A stretch of 64,000 nucleotides of DNA. Origin: Brachybacterium subflavum (lineage in GTDB: Bacteria; Actinomycetota; Actinomycetes; Actinomycetales; Dermabacteraceae). The position numbers and the translations under genes were made by a program. Positions 11,072 through 19,960 of the stretch are shown here, piece after piece. Each line of letters begins with the position of its first letter. Positions within the stretch are counted from its first letter, which is position 1. The notes under the pieces were generated by a model that made no database searches, had not been told where the DNA came from, and worked only from the letters and a program-made list of their open reading frames with translations. The DNA lies in assembly GCF_009299795.1 (NCBI RefSeq), contig NZ_VIGP01000003.1, forward strand, positions 558,001 to 622,000, given 5' to 3'.

Positions 11072-11905
11072 TCAGCCGATCTCCGTGATCTCGGGCCCGC
11101 GCTCGAGCGGGTTCAGCGCGGTGTCCTCGGCGGGGACCAGACCGGGTCGCTGGCCGGGGAGGTTCAGCGGGATGAGCTCCTGGGGAGCCATGGCATCGCC
11201 GCCCCGCACCACCACGATGCGAGAGATCAGGGTCTCGAAGCCGCGCGAGGCCTCGGCGTCGCCGAGGGCCGGGCCGGAGAGGATCGCCCGCAGCAGCCAG
11301 CGCGGGCCGTCGACCCCGATGAAGCGCGCGGGCCGGTATCCCACGCGGCCGTCGGACCGCTTGACGGGCAGGCGCGCGATGAGCTCGGTGCCGAAGGGGC
11401 CCGGCCGGGTCTCCGCGGTGCCGCCCTGCTCGACGACGGAGCCGCGCAGCGAGGTGCGCACCTCGTCCCACAGCGCGCGCGACTTCGGGGCCGCGAAAGC
11501 CTGGACCTGCAGCGAGGACCCCTCGATGACGAGGTTCGCGCCGGTGACGGCTCGGGTGCGCTGGTCCATCTCCATGCGCAGCTCCATGCCCTCGACCATG
11601 GGCACGAGGAGTCCGCCCAGGTCGATGCGGTCCTCCTCGGGGGCATCGGCCGCGTCGAAGGGGCCGTCCTCGAGGTGGTCGCCGCCGAGCGCCTCGTCCG
11701 CGGCGGCGGGCTCCTGGGCCTCCGAGGTCGCCTGCTCGGGATCGCTCGCGCCCTCGTCGGACGTCGTCGACGCCGATGCGTCGTCCTTCGCGTCCGTCGA
11801 CCGCGCGTGCTCGGCGGTGGCCTCGGCGTCCGTGTCCTCGGCCCCTTCCCTGCCCGGGTCCTCGCCCCTGCCTGCGTCCTTGTCCTTGCGGGAGAACAGT
11901 CCCAT
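11072..11905 (-). CDS. DUF3710 domain-containing protein
   Basis: 277-aa soluble protein. The first 95 residues are a low-complexity Asp/Glu/Ala/Ser region after a basic MGLFSRKDK start; the rest is the conserved DUF3710 domain (RIDLGGLLVP, GPRWLLRAILSG, ARFIGVDGP). The function is unknown. AAGGAG lies 6 nt before ATG 11905, only 2 nt after the dut stop, so it is cotranscribed with dut, as Rv2696c is with Rv2697c. Confidence 0.88.
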   Translation of the reverse strand: MGLFSRKDKDAGRGEDPGREGAEDTDAEATAEHARSTDAKDDASASTTSDEGASDPEQATSEAQEPAAADEALGGDHLEDGPFDAADAPEEDRIDLGGLLVPMVEGMELRMEMDQRTRAVTGANLVIEGSSLQVQAFAAPKSRALWDEVRTSLRGSVVEQGGTAETRPGPFGTELIARLPVKRSDGRVGYRPARFIGVDGPRWLLRAILSGPALGDAEASRGFETLISRIVVVRGGDAMAPQELIPLNLPGQRPGLVPAEDTALNPLERGPEITEIG

Positions 11906-11907
11906 GC

Positions 11908-12462
11908 TCACTCCTTCCCGTCGGCGCCGGCCGCGGTCGCGGCGGCTCCCTCGGTCGAGATCACGGTCGCGCCCGGATCCCCGGCGCCCTGCAGGCCGCC
12001 GCTCGAGCCGAAGCCGCGGTCGGCGCGTTCGCTCTCCTCGAGGTCGGCGACCACCTCGAGGCGCGGGGCGACGAAGGGCACCACCACGAGCTGCGCGATG
12101 CGGTCCCCGCGGCGGACCACGAACTCCTGCTCGCCATCGAGGTTCACCAGGGGCACCCTGACCTCGCCGCGGTAGCCGGCGTCCACGACGCCGGGTCCGT
12201 TGAGGACCGTCACGCCATGGCGGACGGCGAGCCCGGAACGCGGGCACACCAGGCCCACGGTCCCCTCCGGCAGGGCGAGGCTCACACCCGTCCCCACCAG
12301 GGCCCTGCCCAGGGCGGGGATCACGAGGTCCTCGGAGCTGATGAGGTCGAAGCCGGCATCGTGCGCATGCGCGCGGTAGGGGAGCACGGCCTCCTCCGCG
12401 AGCACGACCGGCATGCGGGGCGCTCCCCCGGGCTCGGCCGCGGGCTGTTCGTCGATGGTCAT
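11908..12462 (-). CDS. dut: Deoxyuridine 5'-triphosphate nucleotidohydrolase
   Basis: Trimeric dUTPase hydrolysing dUTP to dUMP and PPi, which keeps uracil out of DNA and feeds thymidylate synthesis. All five motifs are present: DAGFDL, PRSGLA, GVVDAGYRGEVRV, RGDRIAQL and the C-terminal RGFGSSG. At 184 aa it is longer than usual because of an N-terminal 16-residue extension and a 30-residue Ala/Gly-rich tail. No ribosome site precedes ATG 12462; TAGTCT 6 nt upstream suggests a leaderless message. It heads a four-gene operon. Confidence 0.95.
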   Translation of the reverse strand: MTIDEQPAAEPGGAPRMPVVLAEEAVLPYRAHAHDAGFDLISSEDLVIPALGRALVGTGVSLALPEGTVGLVCPRSGLAVRHGVTVLNGPGVVDAGYRGEVRVPLVNLDGEQEFVVRRGDRIAQLVVVPFVAPRLEVVADLEESERADRGFGSSGGLQGAGDPGATVISTEGAAATAAGADGKE

Positions 12463-12527
12463 GACTCCAGACTAGGCGCACCCGGGGGCCGCAGAATGCT
12501 CTCCGGTGCGCGTGAGACGATTGGCGC

Positions 12528-13028
12528 ATGCCCGACGCCTCCGCCGATTCCGCCCGTCCCCGCGCGCTCTCCGATGCCGCTGCCCTGCATCGCGAGAGGC
12601 TCCTGCCCAGCATCGGCGTCTGGCTGGTGGGGATCGCGTTCGGCAGCGTCCTGGGAGTCATCCTGGTGCCGCTGTCCCACGCGCTGTCGCTGGCCGTGGG
12701 GATCATCGGCGTGGTGGGCGTGTGCGTGATGCTCGCGATGGCGAGCCCGGTCCTCGAGGTCTCGGACGGCACGCTCAGGGCGGGCCGCGCGAGGATCCCG
12801 GCGGACCTGCTGGGCGAGCCCGAGGTCCTCGACAAGGACGGCTGGTCCGTCGCGATGTCCGTGGGCTTCGAGCCGCTCGCCTTCCATCTCACGCGCGGGT
12901 GGGTGCACACGGGCGTGCGCGTGCCCGTGCTCGACGAGGCGGATCCCACCCCGGCGTGGGTCCTCTCCACGCGTCGGCCCGAGGATCTCGCCCTGGCGCT
13001 GCGCAGCGCGCGCTCCCAGCGCTCCTGA
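12528..13028 (+). CDS. DUF3093 family membrane protein
   Basis: 166-aa protein with two closely spaced N-terminal membrane helices (residues about 28-70) followed by a beta-rich domain with VLEVSDGTLRAGRARIP and HLTRGWV, matching DUF3093 (Rv2698). The function is unknown. It is divergent from dut; GACGAT ends 6 nt before ATG 12528. A strong hairpin follows at 13098-13135. Confidence 0.82.
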   Translation: MPDASADSARPRALSDAAALHRERLLPSIGVWLVGIAFGSVLGVILVPLSHALSLAVGIIGVVGVCVMLAMASPVLEVSDGTLRAGRARIPADLLGEPEVLDKDGWSVAMSVGFEPLAFHLTRGWVHTGVRVPVLDEADPTPAWVLSTRRPEDLALALRSARSQRS

Positions 13029-13097
13029 CAGGCGGCGCTCCCGACCCCGACTGCGGGCCCGGTCCTCCGATCGGTCCCGTGATCACGACGGGACGAG

Positions 13098-13135
13098 GAA
13101 CGGGGTGGCACACCGCATGGTGTGCCACCCCGTTC
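13098..13135. terminator. Bidirectional hairpin terminator
   Basis: Perfect 17-bp arms (13098-13114 and 13119-13135) with a 4-base loop lie between the convergent DUF3093 and DUF4193 genes and can serve both. Confidence 0.8.
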
Positions 13136-13174
13136 TCATGCGCGCCGGCGCCGCAGGGCGCGGGATGCGTCCCC

Positions 13175-13471
13175 TCAGGCGCATTCCTTGCAGATGATGA
13201 CCGTGCCCTCGACATGGTCGATCTGGCTGCGGTGCTTCACCAGGAAGCAGCTCCCGCAGGTGAACTCGTCCGCCTGGCGCGGGAGCACACGCACCGACAG
13301 CTCCTCGCCGGAGAGGTCGGCCCCCGGGAGCTCGTAGCCGTCGGCGACCTCGGCCTCGTCCTCGTCGACCGCGGGAGTCGCGGCCTCGTTCCGGCGGCCC
13401 TTCAGCTCCTCGATCGAGTCCTCGGAGGACTCGTCGTCGTTCTTGCGCGGTGCGTCGTAATCAGTGGCCAT
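13175..13471 (-). CDS. DUF4193 family zinc-ribbon-like protein
   Basis: 98-aa acidic protein ending in a probable zinc ribbon with two CxxC pairs, FTCGSCFLV and ICKECA. It matches the actinobacterial DUF4193 family (Rv2699c) of unknown function. A promoter with TTGTGA, a 17-bp spacer and AATAAT lies at 13595-13623, giving a leader of about 115 nt. Confidence 0.88.
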   Translation of the reverse strand: MATDYDAPRKNDDESSEDSIEELKGRRNEAATPAVDEDEAEVADGYELPGADLSGEELSVRVLPRQADEFTCGSCFLVKHRSQIDHVEGTVIICKECA

Positions 13472-13594
13472 CGGAAGTCAATACCTCGATCAGGAGAAGA
13501 GTCGGGAGTCCGGGCACAAAAGGAGTGTCTGGCCTGCATGGCTGTCAGCTCCCCCGGCGTGCCCCTCGGTGTTGTCCACGCCGGATGCGGCGCG

Positions 13595-13623
13595 ATTATT
13601 GCAGAGCGGGTGCCATATCACAA
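13595..13623 (-). promoter_or_regulatory. Sigma-A-type promoter of the DUF4193 gene
   Basis: On the minus strand TTGTGA (13623-13618), a 17-bp spacer and AATAAT (13600-13595) form a good housekeeping promoter in an otherwise GC-rich region. Confidence 0.6.
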
Positions 13624-13684
13624 CACGGAGGATCCGAACGGGTCCGACGGGCGCGTCCGCCGAGGTCGCGGGGCGGGCGCGATC

Positions 13685-13690
13685 TATGAT
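13685..13690 (+). promoter_or_regulatory. -10 element of sepH
   Basis: TATGAT, a near-consensus -10 hexamer, lies 43 nt before the sepH start codon. I see no clear -35 hexamer. Confidence 0.45.
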
Positions 13691-13732
13691 CTGATCACGT
13701 CGCGGACCATGCTGCGACGGGAGAGGACCACG

Positions 13733-15166
13733 ATGCGAGAGCTCGAGCTCGACGGGATCCATGACGACGGCGAGCACATCGTCCTGCGCGATCTCGACGG
13801 CGAGCAGTACACGCTGAGGATCGACGAGGCGCTGCGCGCGGCCGTGCGCCGCGACCGACCGGCCCTGGGACTGATCCAGTCCTCGGAGGCGACTGCGCTG
13901 CGCCCGCGCGAGATCCAGGCGCTGCTGCGCGGAGGCCGCACGGCCGACGAGATCTCGGAGATGGCCTCGATCGACGTGGAGCACGTGCGCCGCTACGAGG
14001 GGCCCGTCCTCGCCGAGCGCGGCTTCACCGCCGAGCGCGCCCGCACCTTCAAGGTCGACCGCTCCGGCGGCCCGGTCCTCGACGACATCGTCACCGAGAG
14101 GCTCGCAGCCCGGCAGGCCCTCGAGGGCCTGCGCTGGGACGCCTGGCGCCTGCCGGACGGCACCTGGAACCTCGAGCTGGTCTTCCGCTCCGGCGGCCGG
14201 GATCGCGAGGCGCACTGGATCGCCGACATGACCCGCCAGGTCGTGGTCGCGGAGGACGACGAGGCGCGCTGGCTGAGCCTCGACGACGACGCGCTCGACC
14301 AGCCCGTCGCGGGTCGCGCGCGCCTCACCTCGCTCAAGAGCTCCGTCTACGACCAGGAGTCCGACGCCGACGGCGCCTCCGCCCGTCCTCGTCGCAGCGC
14401 CCCGCGCAGCCTCGGCCGCCAGGCCCCTGCCCACGAGGACCACCCCTCTCGCGGCGCGACCGGCGCCGGAGCATCATCCGGCCCCTCCGCGCGCGGAGGG
14501 CGGGGCGACGCCATCGACGAGGACGCCCTGGACGCGCTCAACGCCCGCCGCGGCCTGCGGTCCGTCCCTGCCTCCCTGGACGATGAGCCGACCTGGTCCA
14601 CCCTCGAGGAGGACGAGGAGCGCAGCACCCGCTCGGCCGACGAGGACGCGCTGCGCGAATACTCCAACTCCCCCCGTGAGGACCTTCCGGAGGACGTCGA
14701 CGAGGACGACGTCGACGGCGGCGCCCCGGCCGATGACGAGGACCTCGAGGTCACAGGCGGCCCCGAGGGCGACGCGGACGCCGAGCCGGAGCCCCTCGTG
14801 GTCCCGGGGCGCACGCTCGAGGAGTCCGTCGCCACCGGTGATCGCGGAGCGGAGGACGAGCCGCCCGCGGCCTCGGGCTCCGTCGGGAAGGACCTCGGCT
14901 CCGGCTTCGCCCCTGCGGCGAACGACACCGTCGACCTCACGCCCCTTCCGGGCTTCGACGACGTCGCCCACTCCCCCGAGGAGGACGGCGACGCGCAGGC
15001 TCCGAAGGACGGCGACGGCCGCCAGGGCGAGGTGACGGGCCAGCGCTCCGGGGGCAAGGAGGCGAAGAGGTCCGGCAAGGGCGAGAAGAAGTCCTCGTCC
15101 TCGCGGGCGAAGCGCTCGAGCATCCCCAGCTGGGACGAGATCGTCTTCGGCTCGAAGCACGACTGA
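13733..15166 (+). CDS. sepH: Cell division regulator SepH (DUF3071)
   Basis: Actinobacterial protein that binds FtsZ and promotes filament assembly at division sites. The 477-aa protein has the conserved DUF3071 N-terminal domain with a helix-turn-helix-like region (TADEISEMASIDVEHVRRYE, residues about 75-95; then WDAWRLPDGTWNL), a long acidic disordered middle, and the conserved C-terminal SIPSWDEIVFG tail. ATG 13733 has GGGAGAGG 6 nt upstream. The identification rests on the N-terminal domain and the tail motif. It is monocistronic and meets the phosphodiesterase gene tail to tail. Confidence 0.9.
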   Translation: MRELELDGIHDDGEHIVLRDLDGEQYTLRIDEALRAAVRRDRPALGLIQSSEATALRPREIQALLRGGRTADEISEMASIDVEHVRRYEGPVLAERGFTAERARTFKVDRSGGPVLDDIVTERLAARQALEGLRWDAWRLPDGTWNLELVFRSGGRDREAHWIADMTRQVVVAEDDEARWLSLDDDALDQPVAGRARLTSLKSSVYDQESDADGASARPRRSAPRSLGRQAPAHEDHPSRGATGAGASSGPSARGGRGDAIDEDALDALNARRGLRSVPASLDDEPTWSTLEEDEERSTRSADEDALREYSNSPREDLPEDVDEDDVDGGAPADDEDLEVTGGPEGDADAEPEPLVVPGRTLEESVATGDRGAEDEPPAASGSVGKDLGSGFAPAANDTVDLTPLPGFDDVAHSPEEDGDAQAPKDGDGRQGEVTGQRSGGKEAKRSGKGEKKSSSSRAKRSSIPSWDEIVFGSKHD

Positions 15167-15170
15167 CGTC

Positions 15171-15189
15171 GGGCCCGGTTCCCGGGCTC
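15171..15189. terminator. Short hairpin between convergent genes
   Basis: An 8-bp stem with one G-U pair and a 3-base loop lies between the sepH and phosphodiesterase stop codons; it may terminate both. Confidence 0.45.
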
Positions 15190-15207
15190 CGTCGCTCCGA
15201 GGTGCGC

Positions 15208-16383
15208 TCACACCTCCACGGTGAGCAGCGGCACCAGGGACTCGGCACTGGTGAGCGAGCCGTGCACGCCGGTCTCCGGCCGGCGCGAGGATGCATGACG
15301 ACGCGAGTCGTCGACGACCCATCGCCCGCGCGCCAGCACGATCGCATCGCCCACTCGGCCAAGGAGGTGCGGGGGGATCGAGGGGGACGTCTCAGGTCCC
15401 AGCAGCCCCGCACCGAGCATCTCCTCGCGCGAGAGCACGACCGCGTGCTCCCCCACCGCCTCCCGCGTCGCCTCGACCAGGGCCGGGGCGTCCTCGGGAC
15501 GACGGGCGAAGAGCACGAGCGCACGCGGCTCCCCCGCGACCATCGCGAGGCCGCGGCGCACCTGGGGCACGCGGGCGAGGTCGATCGTGCGCTCGGGGGC
15601 GGTGTCGACCATGCCGTGGTCGGCGGTCACGTGGACGCGCGTTCCCGTGGGCGCGCGCCGCAGAAGCGTCCCGATCAGGGAGTCCGCGCCGACCAGCGCG
15701 TCGCGCCAGGCGTCCGAGTCCACCCCGTGCCTGTGGCCGGCGTGGTCGACGTCGTCCACGTGCAGATGCACGAGCGCGTCGTCGCCGCCCGCACGCAGGG
15801 CTGCGAGGGCCGCTCCTGTCCGGTCACCGCGCTCGGCCTGCGCGAAGAACTCCCAGCCGCGGAAGGCGCTCCCGGTGAGCAGGCTGCCGGCGTGCTTCGC
15901 GGGGGCGACCTGGAGGGCGCGCCGCCGTGTCCTCTCGGCGGGCACGGGGCACGGCATCCACTGCGCAGGATCGATGCCCGCGGCGCCCGTGAGCTGATTG
16001 ACGGCCCGGCCGCTGCGCGGGTCCCGTGTGAGGTACCCGAGGACTCCGTGCTCGAGCGGTGCGAGGCCCGTGATCAGGGAGGTCATCGCGGTCGCGGTCG
16101 TCGACGGGGCGACGCTGCGCACGGTGCGCACCTCGTCGCGCAGGCGGCGCAGGGTCGGGGTGAGAGCGAGGTGCTCCTCGAGCAGCTCGCTGCCCATCCC
16201 GTCCACGAGGACCACGAGGTCGCGCCCGCCGTCGTCCCGCGCGAGCAGGGGCGGGACGATGTCGAGCTGGCCCGGGCGGACGCCGCCCGCGAACGGGGCG
16301 GCCAGCAGGTCGGGGGCCGACGGGAGGGTCGCCCGGGCCCGGTCGCCGCGGCGGGAGGCGGAGGCGTCGCCTGCCGGGGTCAT
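15208..16383 (-). CDS. Alkaline phosphatase superfamily nucleotide pyrophosphatase/phosphodiesterase
   Basis: 391-aa metal-dependent hydrolase of the type I phosphodiesterase/nucleotide pyrophosphatase family. Two-metal ligands and the nucleophile are visible: VVLVDGMGSE, the threonine in SVAPSTTATAMTSL, HLHVDDVDHAGHRHG, VTADHGM and a C-terminal HGS. No signal peptide is seen, so it is probably cytosolic; its substrate is unknown. The start overlaps the DUF5998 stop by ATGA, so they form a two-gene operon. Confidence 0.88.
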   Translation of the reverse strand: MTPAGDASASRRGDRARATLPSAPDLLAAPFAGGVRPGQLDIVPPLLARDDGGRDLVVLVDGMGSELLEEHLALTPTLRRLRDEVRTVRSVAPSTTATAMTSLITGLAPLEHGVLGYLTRDPRSGRAVNQLTGAAGIDPAQWMPCPVPAERTRRRALQVAPAKHAGSLLTGSAFRGWEFFAQAERGDRTGAALAALRAGGDDALVHLHVDDVDHAGHRHGVDSDAWRDALVGADSLIGTLLRRAPTGTRVHVTADHGMVDTAPERTIDLARVPQVRRGLAMVAGEPRALVLFARRPEDAPALVEATREAVGEHAVVLSREEMLGAGLLGPETSPSIPPHLLGRVGDAIVLARGRWVVDDSRRHASSRRPETGVHGSLTSAESLVPLLTVEV

Positions 16384-16952
16384 CCGGCGGCGTCGATCGC
16401 GTCCAGCAGGCGGTCGTGGAAGCGCACGGCCGCGTCGACGGCGTCCTGGCCGTCGGCGAGCGCGCTCACGCGCAGGGCGAGATCGGCGGGCGCGAGGGTG
16501 CCGCTCCAGCCGTGCTCCGCCTGGCACTCGGGGTCGTCGCACCAGGCGCGCTCGACGTCCAGGCGCCGACTGCCGCCCCAGGTGACCGCGAGGGTGACCT
16601 CGGCCTCGCTGCCGCGCACCCGCGTGCCGTCGGAGTCGAACACCTGGGACATGCCCGTGGTGTGCACGCGGTCCAGGCGCACGCGTTCGGTCGTGGAGAC
16701 CACCTGGCTGGGGTTGAGCTCGTCGGCCGGATCGTCGTCGAGGTGGGTGACCACCAGGTGGCGGTCGGTGATCACGAGGACCGTGAGGTGGCGCCGCACC
16801 TCGGGCCCGTCGAAGGTGGTCTCGGGCCGCACCAGGTGGGCGCGCACCGGCGCCGCGCGCAGGGCGCGCTGCACGCAGGCGGCGGCGGTCTGCGGGAAGT
16901 ACCCGGCGCTCTCGAGCTCGCCGAGGAGATCCGTGGGAAGTGCCGTGGACAT
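16380..16952 (-). CDS. DUF5998 family protein
   Basis: 190-aa soluble protein, probably the actinobacterial DUF5998 family, of unknown function. It has a beta-rich middle (VLVITDRHLVVTHLDDD) and a cysteine pair in WCDDPECQAEHGW near residue 150. ATG 16952 is preferred because GGAAGG lies 9 nt upstream; ATG 16961 would overlap that site. It is translationally coupled to the phosphodiesterase gene. Confidence 0.75.
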   Translation of the reverse strand: MSTALPTDLLGELESAGYFPQTAAACVQRALRAAPVRAHLVRPETTFDGPEVRRHLTVLVITDRHLVVTHLDDDPADELNPSQVVSTTERVRLDRVHTTGMSQVFDSDGTRVRGSEAEVTLAVTWGGSRRLDVERAWCDDPECQAEHGWSGTLAPADLALRVSALADGQDAVDAAVRFHDRLLDAIDAAG

Positions 16953-17026
16953 GGGGTCCATCCTTCCACGCGTGCACGCGGTCCGTGACCGCGCCCGTGA
17001 CCGCTCGTGCACGCCCGGCCGGGCAC

Positions 17027-19792
17027 TCAGGCGCTCGCGGGCCCGCTCAGGGTGCGGCGCAGGCTGTCGGTGCGGTTGGGTGCCTGGGCGACCTCGGCGC
17101 GGGCGCCGATGATCGTGCACCCTCCGCGGCCGACGACCACGGGGTGCAGCACGAGGGAGTGCAGCTCGGGCAGGTCCTCCGCCATGAGTCCCACGCGGAT
17201 CACGAGGTCCTCGAGCCGGGCGCGGTCCGCGGCGGGCAGTCCCAGGTGGCCGCGGAGCTTCACGGAGGTCGCGGGGCCGTCGATGAGCCGCGTCACCGAT
17301 TCGTCGTCGAGCGGCGGGATCGCGTAGGCGACGTCGTCGAGCAGGTCGGTCGCGTCCCCCGCCAGAGAGAAGGCGAGCACGGGACCCAGCGACGGGTCCT
17401 CCACGCTGCGCACCACGACCGGGATGCCGGGGGGCGCCATCGCCTGGACGGCGAGGTCGGCGCTCGAGAAGGCGAGGTCGCGGCGCATGGCGGCGAAGGC
17501 GTGGCGCAGCTGCACGGCGTCGGGGATGTCCAGGCGCACCCCGCCGAGGTCGCTGCGGTGGCTGAGCACGGGGTCGGTGCTCTTGAGGGCGATGGGATAG
17601 CCGATCTCCGAGGCGGCGCGCACGGCGTCGTCGGCATCGGCGACGGTTCGGGAGGGCAGCAGGTGCAGGCCGTAGGTCTCGAGCAGGGCCGAGGTGCGCT
17701 CCTGGTCGAGCGCGCGCGGCGCCATCCCCGGGGCTCCGGGCGCGGAGATCTCCGTCTGGACGATGCGGCGGGCCGCCTCCCGGTCGATGCCCTCGCGCGA
17801 GGCGGGCTCGTCCCCGCCGACGGCGCCGCGCCGGGCGGCGAGCATGCCCGCGGCCGCGCGCACGGCGAGCACCGGCGTGGGGTGCAGCGGCGGCATCTCG
17901 TCATCGGCGCGGGTGGCCCGCTCGAGGGACTCGAAGCGGTCGAGGTCGGTCACCACGCACACCACCAGGCGCACGTCGGCCCCGCGGGCGGTGCGCGCCA
18001 TCTGCGCGAGGGAGGCGGAGAGATCCTCGCCCAGGGCGTCGAGGACGGCGAGGACCACCACGTCCACCTCGCCGAGTGCCGCGAGCGAGGTGAAGGCGCG
18101 CTCGACGAAGCGGGGGTCCGTGCTCAGCAGGGCGCGGCGCTCGTCGCGCACGACGCGCAGCCCGGCCGCGTCGGCCGCGCCCCGCAGCGACTCCCCGAGC
18201 GCCGCCGTGTTCGCGAGCAGCCCGACGCGGTCGCCGGGCGGCACGCCCTGGCGGTCGAGGGCGTCGACGACGTCCGTGAGCTGGTCGACGCTGAGGGTGG
18301 GCACGACCCCGGCGGAGAGCAGGACCTGGTCCAGCGCCCGTCGAGGCAGCTGGGAGGAGCGCACGTCGTGCCCGGGAGGGGCCGCTGTCGTGGTCCCCGG
18401 CGGGCGCAGCACCACGAGCGGCCTCTTCCGCGTGATGCGCCGCGCGATGCGTGTGAACTTGCGGGGGTTGCCCATGGACTCGAGCGAGAGCGCGATGACG
18501 CGCACGTCCTCGTCATCCTGCCAGTGCTGGAGGGTGTCGTTGAGGGAGACGTCTGCGCGGTTGCCCACGGACACGAACTCGTGCACGCCGATGCCGCGGG
18601 ACTCGACGCCGCCCAGCAGCATGGCCGAGAGCGCCCCGGACTGGCCGGCGAGCGCGACGCCTCCGGCGCGCGGGAGGTGCGGGACGAGGGAGGCGTTCAG
18701 GGAGTGGTCCCCGGTGCGCAGGAACCCGAGGGAGCCGGGCCCCAGGACGCGCACGCCCTCGCGGCGCGCGGCGCCGACCAGGCGGCGCTGCAGGGAGGGC
18801 CTCCCGCCCGCGCCCGACGGATCGGCCCCGCGACCGTCGGCCGACCCGCTCCCCGTGGTCTCGGCGAACGCCTCGGTGGGCAGCAGCACGGCGCGCACCC
18901 CGGCGCGCCCGCACTCCTCGACCGCGGCGATGCAGTCCTCGGCGCGCGCGAGCGCGATGACGGCGAGATCGACGGACCCGGGGACGTCGGCGATCCGGGA
19001 ATAGGTGCTGCGGCCCTGCAGCTCGAGGGCGTCCCTGGCGACCACGTGCAGCTCGCCGTCGTAGCCGGCCTGCTCGATGTGCCGCAGGATCCTCCCGCCC
19101 ATCGAGTCGCGATGGGAGGAGACCCCGAGCACGGCGAGGGAGGCGGGGTGCAGCATGCGCTCCATCGCGCGGGCCTCCGCACGGTGCTCGCGCTCGGCGA
19201 TCACGGCGCGGGAGCGCTCGGTGGGGTCGATGCTGAACTCGACGACGACCACGCCGTCGTCGTAGGTGCGGCGCACGTCGAAGCCCGCGTCGGTGAACAC
19301 GTTGATCATCCGGCTGTTCTGCGGGAGCACGTCCGCCACGAAGGTGGCGACCCCGCGCTCGCGCGCGGCAGCGGCGAGGTGCTCCAGGAGCACGGATCCC
19401 AGACCCTTGCCCTGCTGGGAATCGGCCACGTTGAAGGCGACCTCGGCCTCGGGGGTGCCCTCGAGGCGGTCGAAGCGGCCGACGGCCACGATGTCCTCGC
19501 CGATCAGCACGATCAGGGCGACGCGGTCGCGGTGGTCCACGACCGTGAAGCGCGTGAGGTCCCGCGGGGAGAGCTCCGGCATCGGGGCGAAGAAGCGCAG
19601 GTACCGGGAATGCTCGGACTGCGCGGTGTGGAAGCGCTGGAGGGCGTCGGCGTCGCTCGGCAGGATGGGCCGCAGGTGGGCGGCGCTGCCGTCGCTGAGC
19701 GCGATGTCCGCCTCCCAATGGGCGGGGTAGGCGGCGGAGGCCGCGGTCGCCCCGGCGCCCGCGCCGGAGTCCGCGTCGCGTCGTGCTCCCAT
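17027..19792 (-). CDS. GNAT acetyltransferase fused to acyl-CoA-synthetase (ADP-forming)-like domain
   Basis: 921-aa protein related to Pat/PatA/Pka protein lysine acetyltransferases, which silence acetyl-CoA synthetase and other enzymes. An N-terminal GNAT domain (about residues 25-190) has the acetyl-CoA loop DSQQGKGLGSVLL after EVAFNV. Then come a CoA-binding Rossmann domain (SLAVLGVSS), ligase-CoA-like domains and a C-terminal ATP-grasp domain (GYPIALKSTDPVLSHRSD). The GNAT-first order is the type II arrangement, opposite to E. coli Pka. The phosphohistidine loop of true ADP-forming synthetases looks degenerate (PPGHDVRSSQLPR), favouring a sensory role. TATGAT ends 6 nt before ATG 19792, so it is probably leaderless. 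Confidence 0.85.
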   Translation of the reverse strand: MGARRDADSGAGAGATAASAAYPAHWEADIALSDGSAAHLRPILPSDADALQRFHTAQSEHSRYLRFFAPMPELSPRDLTRFTVVDHRDRVALIVLIGEDIVAVGRFDRLEGTPEAEVAFNVADSQQGKGLGSVLLEHLAAAARERGVATFVADVLPQNSRMINVFTDAGFDVRRTYDDGVVVVEFSIDPTERSRAVIAEREHRAEARAMERMLHPASLAVLGVSSHRDSMGGRILRHIEQAGYDGELHVVARDALELQGRSTYSRIADVPGSVDLAVIALARAEDCIAAVEECGRAGVRAVLLPTEAFAETTGSGSADGRGADPSGAGGRPSLQRRLVGAARREGVRVLGPGSLGFLRTGDHSLNASLVPHLPRAGGVALAGQSGALSAMLLGGVESRGIGVHEFVSVGNRADVSLNDTLQHWQDDEDVRVIALSLESMGNPRKFTRIARRITRKRPLVVLRPPGTTTAAPPGHDVRSSQLPRRALDQVLLSAGVVPTLSVDQLTDVVDALDRQGVPPGDRVGLLANTAALGESLRGAADAAGLRVVRDERRALLSTDPRFVERAFTSLAALGEVDVVVLAVLDALGEDLSASLAQMARTARGADVRLVVCVVTDLDRFESLERATRADDEMPPLHPTPVLAVRAAAGMLAARRGAVGGDEPASREGIDREAARRIVQTEISAPGAPGMAPRALDQERTSALLETYGLHLLPSRTVADADDAVRAASEIGYPIALKSTDPVLSHRSDLGGVRLDIPDAVQLRHAFAAMRRDLAFSSADLAVQAMAPPGIPVVVRSVEDPSLGPVLAFSLAGDATDLLDDVAYAIPPLDDESVTRLIDGPATSVKLRGHLGLPAADRARLEDLVIRVGLMAEDLPELHSLVLHPVVVGRGGCTIIGARAEVAQAPNRTDSLRRTLSGPASA

Positions 19793-19960
19793 GCCCCGAT
19801 CATACTGAGCGCCCGCCGCCCCGGGTGCGGGTCCATCGTCCCGACGGTCCTCGGCGGGAGGTCCCGCCGGCCGCGCGAGCGGGCCCGCGGCCGCGGCGTC
19901 GGCGACATCACCGCCCCCGCCTGCCCGGTTCCCGGGCACGGATACGGCAGGATGATCGTC

